Below, piece by piece: positions 7,959 through 16,580 of a DNA stretch of 64,000 bases. Position numbers and translations under genes: made by a program. Positions within the stretch are counted from its first letter, which is position 1, and each line of letters opens with the position of its first letter. This DNA is from an uncultured bacterium (GTDB taxonomy: Bacteria; Actinomycetota; Coriobacteriia; Coriobacteriales; Coriobacteriaceae): contig CAJMMN010000002.1 in assembly GCA_905214525.1 (NCBI GenBank), positions 1 to 64,000 on the forward strand, in the 5' to 3' direction. The notes under the pieces were generated by a model, which was given only the letters and a program-made list of their open reading frames with translations, was not told the DNA's origin and searched no databases.

Positions 7959-9140
7959 ATGCTATTTGTAAATCGGCTGGTACATACGCTTGTTCCCGGC
8001 AGCGAGGGCGAGCCGGTCGATACCTCCCGCCGCACCAACGCGGGCTTCGCCGCAAGCCTCATCTGCATTGGCCTCAACATCACCTTGTGCCTGGCCAAGG
8101 GCATCGCGGGCCTGCTCGCTGGCTCCGTCTCCCTCATCGCCGACGCTTTCAACAACCTCTCCGATGCCTCGAGCAACATCGTGAGCCTGCTCGGGTTCCG
8201 CCTCGCCAGCCGCCCGGCAGACGAAGGCCACCCCTATGGCCACGGCCGCTACGAGTACCTCGCCGGCTTGTTTGTCGCCGTCCTGGTTTGCGCCGTCGGC
8301 ATCAACCTGATCCTCGAGTCGGTCACCAAGATCATCAAGCCTTCCCCCACCGCTTACACGCTCGTTTCCCTTGCGGCACTGGCTACATCCATGCTCGTTA
8401 AGCTCTGGATGGCCGCATTCAACCGCGCGCTGGGCAACCGTATCGATTCCGAAACACTCATTGCCACAGCACAGGACTCCAAAAACGACGTCATCACCTC
8501 GGGCTCGGTCTTGGTGGCGGCGCTTATTTCGCAGACGACCGGCTTTGACCTCGATGGCTGGGCAGGCCTGGGTGTGGGCATCTTCATCTGCATCAGCGGC
8601 ATGGGCCTAGTGCGCGACGCCATCAGCCCGTTGCTGGGGCAAGCGCCCGACCCCAAGCTCGTCCAGGCAATCCGCGACAAGATCATGTCCTATCCGCAGG
8701 TCTTGGGCACACACGACCTGATGGTGCACGACTACGGCCCCGGTCGTCAGTTTGCCAGCGCTCACGTGGAGATGCCCGGCGAGGGCGACGCATTTGAGCA
8801 CCACGAGATCCTGGACACCATCGAGCACGACATCAAGCGCCAGATGGGCATTGGCATCACGCTGCACTGCGACCCCATCGCGACAACCGGCGATGATTTG
8901 CGCGGCTGGGTCAAGCGCGGCGTTATGCAGATCGACCCCGCGCTCTCCATCCACGACCTGCACGAGCACGACGGGTTCGTTTCGTTTGACCTGGTGCGCC
9001 CCGACGGCTTTGACATATCCGACGAGGAGCTGCTGGAGCTCGTCACGCGCATCGTGCACGAGCGCCGACCCAATGCCTCATGCGTCGTTACGTTTGACTC
9101 GGGCTTTAGCTCGCCCGACCGTCCGGCTGAACAGCTGTAG
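7959..9140 (+). CDS. Cation diffusion facilitator metal exporter, manganese-type signature
   Basis: A 393-residue CDF-family proton/metal antiporter with six predicted membrane helices followed by a cytosolic dimerising domain (VLGTHDLMVHDYGPG, then HVEMP). The metal site in TM2 is ADAFNNLSD and in TM5 AQDSKND, that is NNxxD plus DxxxD; in this family that pairing is associated with manganese exporters, whereas zinc types carry HxxxD. GHPYGHGRYE after TM2 is also typical. I chose the ATG at 7959 because GAGGA lies eight bases upstream; an ATG at 7938 and longer frames lack a site. The C-terminal 90 residues extend past the usual end and contain another small mixed fold. Confidence 0.88.
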   Translation: MLFVNRLVHTLVPGSEGEPVDTSRRTNAGFAASLICIGLNITLCLAKGIAGLLAGSVSLIADAFNNLSDASSNIVSLLGFRLASRPADEGHPYGHGRYEYLAGLFVAVLVCAVGINLILESVTKIIKPSPTAYTLVSLAALATSMLVKLWMAAFNRALGNRIDSETLIATAQDSKNDVITSGSVLVAALISQTTGFDLDGWAGLGVGIFICISGMGLVRDAISPLLGQAPDPKLVQAIRDKIMSYPQVLGTHDLMVHDYGPGRQFASAHVEMPGEGDAFEHHEILDTIEHDIKRQMGIGITLHCDPIATTGDDLRGWVKRGVMQIDPALSIHDLHEHDGFVSFDLVRPDGFDISDEELLELVTRIVHERRPNASCVVTFDSGFSSPDRPAEQL

Positions 9141-9152
9141 CCCGCTTAACAG

Positions 9153-10142
9153 CTAGTTTCCCTGCGCGCCCGAGATGCCGTTTTGCAGTGCATTCCAGGC
9201 ACCCGTCGCCATGTCGCCCAAGTTCTGCGCGGTGTCGCCCAGGTTTTGTGCCGTATCGCCCAGCTCTTGCGCCTTGTCTCCCAACTCCTGTGCCTTGTTG
9301 CTCAAGTCCTCCAGCGTATTGGAACTCGAGCTGTCGGTACCGCTTTGGCCGTCGGGCGAGTTGCCCGAGCTATTCTTGTGCGTGAGTTGAATTTCGAGGT
9401 TGCCGCTGTCGTTATAGTAAGCAGAAGTAACGACCCAGTTGGCATCGATGACGGGCGTTGAGCCATCATCAGTCAGGACCACGGCATTCGAAAGATTGGC
9501 GCCGCGCGACTTGAGAAGTTTCTTGGCGTTGGACCAGTACTGCCCCGGGATATCGCTCAGATCGACGGTGCTAGACGAGGCGGACTCGGTTTGCTCGGCA
9601 GCGGTATCAGCCGTTGAACTCCCTCGCTTGTTGAGCATGCCCGACACAATGGCAAACACAACCGACAGCGCAAAGAAGATCGCCAGCACGATGAGGATCT
9701 TCTTGATCACGCTCGACGAACGCGACGGCTTCTTCTCCTCGTCCTCGCCATATTGCGGAATCGACTTGGGGTACTCGCGATACGGCTCGCGCGACTCGTA
9801 GCGAGACTGCGCCGTGCGAGGCATATACGTCGTCTGCTGAGGCTGCGGAATGGGATTTTGCGGCAGGTCATCATAGGGATTCGGCGTCGAGGCGGCATAA
9901 GAATCCTGCGGCGCGTAATCAAACGGGTCCGGAGCTGCGTTGCCATAGGGGCCTTGCGAAGATACGGCATAAGAATCCCGCGCTGTGTCGCCATAGCCCA
10001 TAACCCGGGTTGGCTCGGCAGAAGGCTGCGTCGCGGCGGGGTCGGTATAACCGGGGTTGGGAACAACGCGGGTCGCATCGGCGCTATCGCCAGCCTGCGC
10101 GCAACCGTAGCCGCCCATCACGGTTGTCTTGTCCTGATCCAT
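9153..10142 (-). CDS. Single-pass membrane protein with low-complexity cytosolic arm and heptad tail
   Basis: A 329-residue protein. The first 130 residues are rich in P, Y, D, Q and T (repeated DSYA/PYGN/PYD units) and probably disordered. One membrane helix follows near residues 145-170 (IKKILIVLAIFFALSVVFAIV), preceded by basic residues, giving a type II-like topology. The extracytosolic part has a small fold (DIPGQYWSNAKKLLKSRGA, then ANWVVTSAYYNDSGNLEIQL) and ends with four QELGDKA/QNLGDTA seven-residue repeats, a likely coiled coil or amphipathic helix. The family is not recognised. The ATG has GGAAAGGAATC upstream. Confidence 0.65.
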   Translation of the reverse strand: MDQDKTTVMGGYGCAQAGDSADATRVVPNPGYTDPAATQPSAEPTRVMGYGDTARDSYAVSSQGPYGNAAPDPFDYAPQDSYAASTPNPYDDLPQNPIPQPQQTTYMPRTAQSRYESREPYREYPKSIPQYGEDEEKKPSRSSSVIKKILIVLAIFFALSVVFAIVSGMLNKRGSSTADTAAEQTESASSSTVDLSDIPGQYWSNAKKLLKSRGANLSNAVVLTDDGSTPVIDANWVVTSAYYNDSGNLEIQLTHKNSSGNSPDGQSGTDSSSSNTLEDLSNKAQELGDKAQELGDTAQNLGDTAQNLGDMATGAWNALQNGISGAQGN

Positions 10143-10253
10143 GCAACGATTCCTTTCCGTCGCCCGTAAGCATCAAGTTATCCATGCATTCTACCCGCGC
10201 AAAAGCCCGTGACGGACAGAGCCCGTCCATATCTACAAGACAAGCGCGGCTAG

Positions 10254-10294
10254 AAAACAAAAGCCCCGCCGGGCCTTGGTAGGCGCGACGGGGC
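10254..10294 (-). terminator. Terminator for the formate-tetrahydrofolate ligase gene
   Basis: On the minus strand GCCCCGTCGCGCC pairs with GGCCCGGCGGGGC (a few mismatches) and is followed by TTTTGTTTT. It lies 26 bases past the fhs stop. Confidence 0.75.
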
Positions 10295-10319
10295 GGGCAA
10301 GCAGCTATGGGCAACAAGC

Positions 10320-11987
10320 TTAGAACAGGCCGGTGATGTTGCCGTCGTTGTCGACGTCGATGTTCTCAGCCGCGGGGACCTTGGGCAGGCCCGGCATGGT
10401 CAGAACACTGCCGGTCAGTGCGACCACAAAGTGGGCACCGGCGGAAACCTTGAGCTCACGCACCGTGATGCGGAAGTTCTCGGGAGCGCCCAGGGCCTTG
10501 GCGTTGTCGCTAAAGCTGTACTGCGTCTTGGCCACGCACACCGGCAGGTTGCCAAAGCCGTTCTCGCGCAGCTCGGCGAGCTGGCGCTTGGCGACCGGCG
10601 TAAAGTCAACGCCATCGGCGCGGTAGACCTTGGTGGCAATGGCCTCAAGAGCGTCGGCGACATCGGCGCCGTCCTCATAGGCAAACTTGAGCTCGCTCGG
10701 CTGCTCAATCAGACGCATGACCTCATCGGCCAGCTCGAGCGCGCCCTCGCCGCCCTTGGCCCAGACCTCGGAAAGCTTAACGTTGACGCCGAGCTTCTGG
10801 CACTCGGACTCGATGAGCGCAAGCTCAGCCTCGGTGTCCGTCGGGAAGCGGTTGATGGCGACTACGCAGGGCAGACCATAAACGTTCTGGATGTTGTCGA
10901 CGTGACGCAGCAGGTTGGGCATGCCGGCCTTGAGTGCCTCGAGGTTCTCCTCGTTGAGGTCGGCCTTGGCGACGCCACCGTTGTACTTCAGCGCACGAGC
11001 GGTCGCGACGACCACGACGGCGCTGGGGCGAACGCCCGTCATGCGGCACTTGATGTCGAGGAACTTCTCGGCACCCAGATCGGCACCGAAGCCGGCCTCG
11101 GTAATGGCGACATCGCCAAAGCGCATCGCCATACGCGTGGCCATGATAGAGTTGCAGCCGTGGGCGATGTTGGCGAAGGGGCCGCCGTGGACAAACGCGG
11201 GCGTGCCCTCGAGCGTTTGCACCAGGTTGGGCTTGAGCGCGTCCTTAAGCAACGCGGCCATGGCACCCTGGGCCTTAAGGTCGCGGGCACGGACGGGCTC
11301 GCCGGCAAAGCTGTAGCCGACGACGATCTCGCCCAGGCGCTCCTTGAGGTCGCTGATACTCGTAGACAGGCACAGGATTGCCATGACCTCGGAGGCGACG
11401 GTGATATCGAAGCCGTCCTCGCGCGGCACGCCCTGGGCCTTACCGCCAATACCGTCGATGACGTGGCGCAGCTGACGGTCGTTCATATCGACGACGCGCT
11501 TCCAAGTGATGCGTTTAACGTCGATGCCAAGCTGGTTGCCCTGCTGGATGTGGTTATCAAGCATGGCGGCCAGCAGGTTGTTGGCAGCACCGATGGCATG
11601 GAAGTCGCCGGTAAAGTGCAGGTTGATATCCTCCATGGGGATCACCTGAGCCCAGCCGCCGCCGGCAGCACCGCCCTTAACACCAAAGACGGGGCCGAGC
11701 GAAGGCTCGCGCAGGGCCACGGCACTCTTGACGCCGCGACGACGCAGGCCATCGGCCAGACCGATGGTCGTGGTGGTTTTGCCCTCGCCCGCAGGCGTTG
11801 GGTTGATAGCGGTCACGAGGACGAGCTTGGCCTGGTGATCGGTCGGCTCGTTGAGCAGCGAATAGTCGACCTTAGCCTTGTCGAAGCCGTACGGAATAAG
11901 GTGCTTAACGTCGACGCCGGCGTTCTTGGCCACCTCGGTAATAGGCAGCGGCGTGACAGAACGTGCGATTTCGATGTCAGTAGGCAT
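10320..11987 (-). CDS. fhs: Formate-tetrahydrofolate ligase
   Basis: A 555-residue enzyme, the usual length, that makes 10-formyl-tetrahydrofolate from formate, THF and ATP, feeding purine, formyl-Met and acetogen-type C1 pathways. The P-loop region TAINPTPAGEGKTTTTIGLADGL is present, followed by LREPSLGPVFGVKGGAAGGG, VIPMEDINLHFTGD, and the C-terminal AGAHFVVALTGSVLTMPGLP folate/formate segment. The ATG at 11987 fits the family start (MPTDIEIARS) and has AGGA six to seven bases upstream; a longer frame from 12062 is not needed. It is monocistronic, with its own terminator. In an anaerobe with hydrogenase it may run either way, including ATP-yielding formate release. Confidence 0.97.
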   Translation of the reverse strand: MPTDIEIARSVTPLPITEVAKNAGVDVKHLIPYGFDKAKVDYSLLNEPTDHQAKLVLVTAINPTPAGEGKTTTTIGLADGLRRRGVKSAVALREPSLGPVFGVKGGAAGGGWAQVIPMEDINLHFTGDFHAIGAANNLLAAMLDNHIQQGNQLGIDVKRITWKRVVDMNDRQLRHVIDGIGGKAQGVPREDGFDITVASEVMAILCLSTSISDLKERLGEIVVGYSFAGEPVRARDLKAQGAMAALLKDALKPNLVQTLEGTPAFVHGGPFANIAHGCNSIMATRMAMRFGDVAITEAGFGADLGAEKFLDIKCRMTGVRPSAVVVVATARALKYNGGVAKADLNEENLEALKAGMPNLLRHVDNIQNVYGLPCVVAINRFPTDTEAELALIESECQKLGVNVKLSEVWAKGGEGALELADEVMRLIEQPSELKFAYEDGADVADALEAIATKVYRADGVDFTPVAKRQLAELRENGFGNLPVCVAKTQYSFSDNAKALGAPENFRITVRELKVSAGAHFVVALTGSVLTMPGLPKVPAAENIDVDNDGNITGLF

Positions 11988-12131
11988 GGGCGGTCCTTTC
12001 GTTACCGAATGAGAAAAAGACCAATTCAGCATAGCACGGGCGCGCAATAGTAAAACACCCATAACCGATGAACGGCGATATGTTTACCCGATGCCCAGCG
12101 ATAGCCCAACAGCCCGCCAAAACAAAGCGCC

Positions 12132-13199
12132 CTAAACGGTAGGTTCAATCCCCAGGTGCTCAAAGGTGCGAAGGGTTGCCTGACGGCCCTGCGGCGTACG
12201 AATCATCAACCCGCACTGCAGCAGATACGGCTCATAGACATCCTCGAGCGTGCCCGGGTCCTCGCCCACCGCGCTGGCAAGGGTCGTAAGTCCCACGGCA
12301 CGACCGGAGAACGTCTTAGCGAGCGTCTCCAAAATGCGAATATCCATCCAGTCCAAACCGAGCTCATCGATCTCGAAGAACTCGAGCGCCTGGCGACAGA
12401 TATCGAGCTCGATGGGGCCGTTGCCGCGCACCTGTGCGTAATCGCGCACGCGCTTGAGCAGGCGGTTGGCAAGACGTGGCGTGCCGCGCGAACGCGAGCC
12501 GATCTCGAGTGCACTGGGATGGTCGATCGTCACGCCCAGAATAGTCGCCGAGCGCGTAACAATCTGTGCGAGTTCCTCGACCGTGTAGTAATCCAGGCGA
12601 TATGAAATGCCAAAGCGGTCGCGCAACGGGCCGGTCAACATGCCTGAGCGGGTCGTTGCCGCCACCAGCGTAAACTTGGGAATATCCAGGCGAATCGAGC
12701 GCGCCGCCGGACCCTTGCCAATCACGATATCGAGGGCAAAGTCCTCCATCGCGGGGTACAGGACCTCCTCGACCGAACGGTTGAGGCGGTGGATCTCGTC
12801 GATAAACAGCACATCACCCGGCTCCAAGTTAGTAAGGATGGCCGCCAGGTCGCCGGTGCGCGCAATAGCGGGGCCGCTCGTCGTCTTGATCTGAGCGCCC
12901 AGCTCGTTAGCGATAACCGTAGCCAGCGTGGTCTTGCCCAGGCCCGGAGGACCCGAGAAGATCACGTGGTCGAGCGTCTCGCCGCGGCTCTGCGCTGCCT
13001 CGATGAGCACACGAAGGCTCTGCTTGATATGCTCCTGACCGCAGTAATCGTCCAGGCGCTGGGGGCGCAAAGTGCGATCGACATCGAGGTCCTCGGCCGT
13101 CAGCTCCGAGCCCACCATGCGCTCGCCGTGCGCCATGGATGCCGCCGGCGAGTTGCCGGGCGTCGCCCACAGGTCCTGAGAGTCATCGGCTTCCCACAT
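12132..13199 (-). CDS. ruvB: Holliday junction branch migration helicase RuvB
   Basis: A 355-residue AAA+ motor that drives branch migration with RuvA. Walker A FSGPPGLGKTTLA, Walker B LFIDEIHRL, sensor I AATTRSG, and arginine finger region LRDRFG are all present, with the winged-helix DNA-binding end (DEPGTLEDVYEPYLLQ-like: DPGTLEDVYEPYLLQCGLM, then RTPQGR). The ATG at 13199 shares its A with the stop of ruvA (TGATG), so translation is coupled; a GTG at 13202 is the alternative. It is the last gene of ruvC-ruvA-ruvB. Confidence 0.97.
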   Translation of the reverse strand: MWEADDSQDLWATPGNSPAASMAHGERMVGSELTAEDLDVDRTLRPQRLDDYCGQEHIKQSLRVLIEAAQSRGETLDHVIFSGPPGLGKTTLATVIANELGAQIKTTSGPAIARTGDLAAILTNLEPGDVLFIDEIHRLNRSVEEVLYPAMEDFALDIVIGKGPAARSIRLDIPKFTLVAATTRSGMLTGPLRDRFGISYRLDYYTVEELAQIVTRSATILGVTIDHPSALEIGSRSRGTPRLANRLLKRVRDYAQVRGNGPIELDICRQALEFFEIDELGLDWMDIRILETLAKTFSGRAVGLTTLASAVGEDPGTLEDVYEPYLLQCGLMIRTPQGRQATLRTFEHLGIEPTV

Positions 13200-13819
13200 C
13201 ACGCATCCATTCCGAGTCGCTTAAGCGCCGCGCCGAGCAAATCCTCGACACGCATATCCTGCCCATCATACCCGCTCAGAGCGACATCGGTCTCCTGCGG
13301 GCTAAAGCCCATGGAAAGGAGTGCCGCACGGGCGTCATCGATCGCCGAAGGAGCGGCGGCGGGCACGGGCATCGCAACCTGACCGGGGATCGCATCGACC
13401 GGCACAAAGCCCTTGTCCTTGGCAAAGGTGCTCTTGAGCTCCAAGATGAGGCGCTGGGCGGTCTTTTTGCCCACGCCGGGCACCTTGGTCATGCCCTTGT
13501 CGTCCTCGGCCATCACCAGGGAATACAGCTGTCCCACGGTATAGGTGGAAAGTACGGCGAGCGCCAAGCGCGGGCCAACGCCCGAGACGGACACGAGCCG
13601 GTCGAACATCGTGCGCTCATCCTTAGAGGAAAAACCGAAAAGTGTCATAGCGTCCTCGCGCACCTGCATACGGGTATAGAGGCGCACCTCACCGCCGGGC
13701 GTCGGCAACGAGGCCGCAGTGCTGCCCGAGATGCCGAGTTCAAAGCCAACGCCCGACACGTCGACGACAGCAGAGCTCATCGTGGCCTCGACAAGCGTTC
13801 CGTGGAGCTGGGAAATCAT
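13199..13819 (-). CDS. ruvA: Holliday junction DNA helicase RuvA
   Basis: A 206-residue protein that tetramerises on four-way junctions. Domain I begins MISQLHGTLVEA and ends around FGFSSKDER; the two helix-hairpin-helix motifs are SVSGVGPRLALAVL and KVPGVGKKTAQRLILEL; a flexible Pro/Ala-rich linker joins them to domain III (ARAALLSMGFSPQETDVAL) that contacts RuvB. The ATG is read from the ruvC stop by a TGATG overlap, which decides the start over a longer open frame upstream. Confidence 0.97.
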   Translation of the reverse strand: MISQLHGTLVEATMSSAVVDVSGVGFELGISGSTAASLPTPGGEVRLYTRMQVREDAMTLFGFSSKDERTMFDRLVSVSGVGPRLALAVLSTYTVGQLYSLVMAEDDKGMTKVPGVGKKTAQRLILELKSTFAKDKGFVPVDAIPGQVAMPVPAAAPSAIDDARAALLSMGFSPQETDVALSGYDGQDMRVEDLLGAALKRLGMDA

Positions 13820-14340
13820 CAGTATCCGGTTCCTCTCTGTTGATAGAACTCGCCACCGGTGAGGGCGCGGGTGCGGCTGAGGTTTACGTGGCAGATGGCG
13901 CAAGCCAGGGCATCGGCGGCATGGTCGGGATGAGGGTCGTGGTCGAGCTGCGTGAGCGTGCGCACCATGTAGGCGACCTGCCGCTTGTCCGCGGCGCCGG
14001 TACCCACCACAGCCTGCTTGATCTGCATAGGCGTGTACTCGCCGATCTCGAGCGCGCACTCCGAAAGCGCCACGAGTGCGGCACCGCGGGCATGTGCCGT
14101 GGGGATTGCCGAGCGGACATTAGCGCCAAAGTAGATACTCTCGATAGCAGCGGTATCGGGTCGATAACGCTCGACGACACCCTTAAGGTCATGGGCGATA
14201 TGCGACAGGCGCACCGCGAGCGGACTTCCGGCACTGGTCTCGATGCAGCCATAGGCACGGCAGCGAACCTCGCCACGCCGCTCCTCGATAATCCCCCAAC
14301 CCGTATGAGCCAAACCGGGGTCGATACCCAAAATGACCAA
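13819..14340 (-). CDS. ruvC: Crossover junction endodeoxyribonuclease RuvC
   Basis: A 173-residue Holliday junction resolvase. The RNase H-like core is intact: first acidic residue in ILGIDPGLAHTGWG (D7), the Glu in AAIESIYFG, and the C-terminal DHDPHPDHAADALACAICH with the last catalytic acids. It heads the ruvCAB operon, joined by two TGATG stop-start overlaps. A LexA-type box lies 56 bases upstream of the start. Confidence 0.96.
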   Translation of the reverse strand: MVILGIDPGLAHTGWGIIEERRGEVRCRAYGCIETSAGSPLAVRLSHIAHDLKGVVERYRPDTAAIESIYFGANVRSAIPTAHARGAALVALSECALEIGEYTPMQIKQAVVGTGAADKRQVAYMVRTLTQLDHDPHPDHAADALACAICHVNLSRTRALTGGEFYQQRGTGY

Positions 14341-14395
14341 GCCAACCTCCCCTCGTCACAAGTACAGCACAAGGCAAGGCCCCGAGCATCATTCA

Positions 14396-14409
14396 CGAAC
14401 GTCTGTTCT
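14396..14409 (-). promoter_or_regulatory. Putative LexA (SOS) box upstream of ruvCAB
   Basis: On the minus strand the site reads AGAACAGACGTTCG, a GAAC-N4-GTTC palindrome matching the Gram-positive/actinobacterial SOS consensus (GAACRNRYGTTC: A, G, A, C fits RNRY). It sits between a TATTCT-like -10 on the upstream side and the ruvC start. Damage-inducible resolution genes are classical LexA targets. Confidence 0.7.
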
Positions 14410-14477
14410 AGAATAACACAACGGGACCAAGATGCTTAGTTGAAGTGTCGGGGTTGGAAGCGAATCCTATCCCATAG

Positions 14478-16463
14478 TTAGTTCTGCGAGAAAAAAGGAA
14501 ACTGACGGGGATCCACCGGCGGATGCGGCATCGGTCCGCCCTGGGGCCCACCCTGCGGGCCACCCTGGCCGCCCATCATCTTATCGATGGCGTCCTGAAC
14601 CTCGCCCTCGAACTTTTTCATGCCCTCGTGCAAACGACGCTGACCGTCCTCAGAGCGCAGCTCCTCCATCTGCTCGGGCGAAATACCCAGCAGCTCACCC
14701 AAAATGCCCATCATCTCACCGCGCATACGGTCACTCGTATCGTCGTCGGCAAAGCGACGCACCTCGGCGCGCGCCAGCGAATCAACCGTCATGCGCTCCT
14801 TGCCGTTAAGCCCCAGGTCGAACCACGCGAGCATGTACGGCCAGGCGCGCTCGACAAACGAACGGGCTGAGACGATCGACGCCGTCGGCAGCATGCGGCG
14901 GGCGGCCTCGCCCTGACGCACGAGCATCAGCAGCAGCGAGCAGGCCTCAGGCTTGCCAGCGGCCATCGGGATGTCGTCGAAAGATCGATTGCGGTCCACG
15001 TGCGCCTCGAGCGCGCCATCGACCTCACCCGGCTCAAGCCCGCCGAGCAGCTGTGCCGCGCGGTCGAGCATATCGACCGGACCGTCGAGCGTCGAGAGCG
15101 CCTGCGCCAGCACTCGCTCCATACAATCTTCCACCGCGTTGAGCGTCACGAGCTCTTGGGGCACCACGGCAGACGCGCGGTTGCGCACACGCGCCACAAA
15201 CTCAAGCATCGACAGGTACACATCGCCAAAGGGCGCGTAATCGCCCTGGTAGCCGCCGCAAAGCGCCGGCGCCGCCAGCGCGTACTCGGTTTTGGACAGC
15301 GGGCTCAGCGCCATCGCACCCAGCTCGAGCGCCGTGTCCTCCAGCATGAGGCCCAGCGTGCGCGAGCGCAGACGCTCGGCATCGCCCGCCGACACGTCGC
15401 GATCGAGCACACGCGCCGCATCCGGTGCATCGCGCTCGACGGTGCGAATGTGCAGACGCTCGGCGATGGCGCGGACGGCGGCACAGCGGGCAGCCTCGGC
15501 CTCTTCCTGCGCCGGCGTAAAGATACGGTTGCGCCCCAGCACCAGGCCAATCACATTACGCGGGCCCAGAGCGTCGACGGCCAGCGCCGCCAGCAGGGAC
15601 GACGGCAAGTCGCCCTCGAGCGCCACCACAGCACGCGACGCACCGTGGGCTCGGGCGTTGTCGCGCACGGCGAGCACCAGCGCCTGCCACAGCCACTCCT
15701 CGGAACGGAACTCGGGCAGTTCGTGATCTTCCAGGGCATCGAGCATCACACCGCGCTGAATCTCCTGAACCAGCAGGCTCTCCTCAAAACACGGCGCCTG
15801 GGCCACCACGCGACCGCAGTCGTCGAGCACAAACGAACCGCCGGTATACACCGACTCGTCATAGGCACCGACCGGCGCCATACAGGCAAACCACACGCTG
15901 CGCTTGGATGCGATCTTGCGGTAGGCGCCGCTGCGAACGGCGGCAATGGCGGCAGTCTCGCGGTCGGTCATATCGAATGCGTTGAACTGGAAATACGCAA
16001 TGAGGTCGACGCCGGTCGGCAGCATCTCGAGCTCGCGGTCCAAGTCGAAGATCACGGCGATGCGCACGCCGTCCACGTCGAACACCGGCGGCGCCCAACG
16101 CGCGTCGTTGTTCTCGCCACGCTGCAGGGCAATGCTCGAACGGGCCGGCACCACATGGCCGTCCTTGAGCATCATGTAGTCGAGCAGGGGCTGGCCCTCA
16201 AACGAAACCGCCGCGGGCACGATGCAGATCATATCGAGCTCTTGGATACGCTCGGCGACGCCGGTCAAGCCGGCAAGCATGTCGTGCTCAAAGTCGGCAG
16301 CGCCCACCAGGCCGCCGGGCAGGGCCCCCATAAAGAGCGGAGCCGGCACGCACAGCACGCGCGCACCGCGCTCGTGGGCCAGGCGCGCCTGGTCCTCGAT
16401 GCGACCGCAGATACCCTCAATATCACCCAGGCGCATATCGATCTGTGCAAGTGCGAGCTTCAT
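14478..16463 (-). CDS. NadE-like protein with degenerate nitrilase and synthetase active sites
   Basis: A 661-residue protein collinear with glutamine-dependent NAD+ synthetase: an N-terminal nitrilase-fold domain (MKLALAQIDMRLGDIEG; GVRIAVIFDLDRE; TGGSFVLDDCGRVVAQAP), then a synthetase-like domain (LLAALAVDALGPRNVIGLVLG; LSPLSKTEYALA; GDYAPFGDVYLS). Every catalytic landmark is lost. The glutaminase Glu, Lys and Cys fall at A41, R108 and F139, and the PP-loop SGGxDS is ALEGDLPSS at 281-289. A C-terminal extension of about 130 residues ends in Gly/Gln/Pro repeats (GGQGGPQGGPQGGP). The frame is intact and long, so this looks like a retained pseudoenzyme with an unknown role, not decay. The ATG follows a GAAAGGG site. 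Confidence 0.75.
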   Translation of the reverse strand: MKLALAQIDMRLGDIEGICGRIEDQARLAHERGARVLCVPAPLFMGALPGGLVGAADFEHDMLAGLTGVAERIQELDMICIVPAAVSFEGQPLLDYMMLKDGHVVPARSSIALQRGENNDARWAPPVFDVDGVRIAVIFDLDRELEMLPTGVDLIAYFQFNAFDMTDRETAAIAAVRSGAYRKIASKRSVWFACMAPVGAYDESVYTGGSFVLDDCGRVVAQAPCFEESLLVQEIQRGVMLDALEDHELPEFRSEEWLWQALVLAVRDNARAHGASRAVVALEGDLPSSLLAALAVDALGPRNVIGLVLGRNRIFTPAQEEAEAARCAAVRAIAERLHIRTVERDAPDAARVLDRDVSAGDAERLRSRTLGLMLEDTALELGAMALSPLSKTEYALAAPALCGGYQGDYAPFGDVYLSMLEFVARVRNRASAVVPQELVTLNAVEDCMERVLAQALSTLDGPVDMLDRAAQLLGGLEPGEVDGALEAHVDRNRSFDDIPMAAGKPEACSLLLMLVRQGEAARRMLPTASIVSARSFVERAWPYMLAWFDLGLNGKERMTVDSLARAEVRRFADDDTSDRMRGEMMGILGELLGISPEQMEELRSEDGQRRLHEGMKKFEGEVQDAIDKMMGGQGGPQGGPQGGPMPHPPVDPRQFPFFSQN

Positions 16464-16501
16464 GGCTCAGCCCTTTCCGTCGTAAACCGTCGCTATCGCA
16501 G

Positions 16502-16534
16502 TAAAAGCGCCGGCCGCATGATGCAGTCGGCGCT
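16502..16534 (-). terminator. Terminator after the superoxide reductase gene
   Basis: On the minus strand AGCGCCG and CGGCGCT form the stem around GCATCATGC-containing loop sequence and are followed by TTTTAC. It lies between the superoxide reductase stop and the NadE-like gene start. Confidence 0.65.
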
Positions 16535-16580
16535 CGCATGTGCATATGCTAGCTATGATACCCCGAGCGGGGGCGCGCTC

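Noticed and set aside
10431..12050. Long open frame opposite fhs
   Set aside because: GC-rich third positions leave the antisense strand open; protein sequence is His/Gly/Asp-rich with no family pattern and no ribosome binding site.
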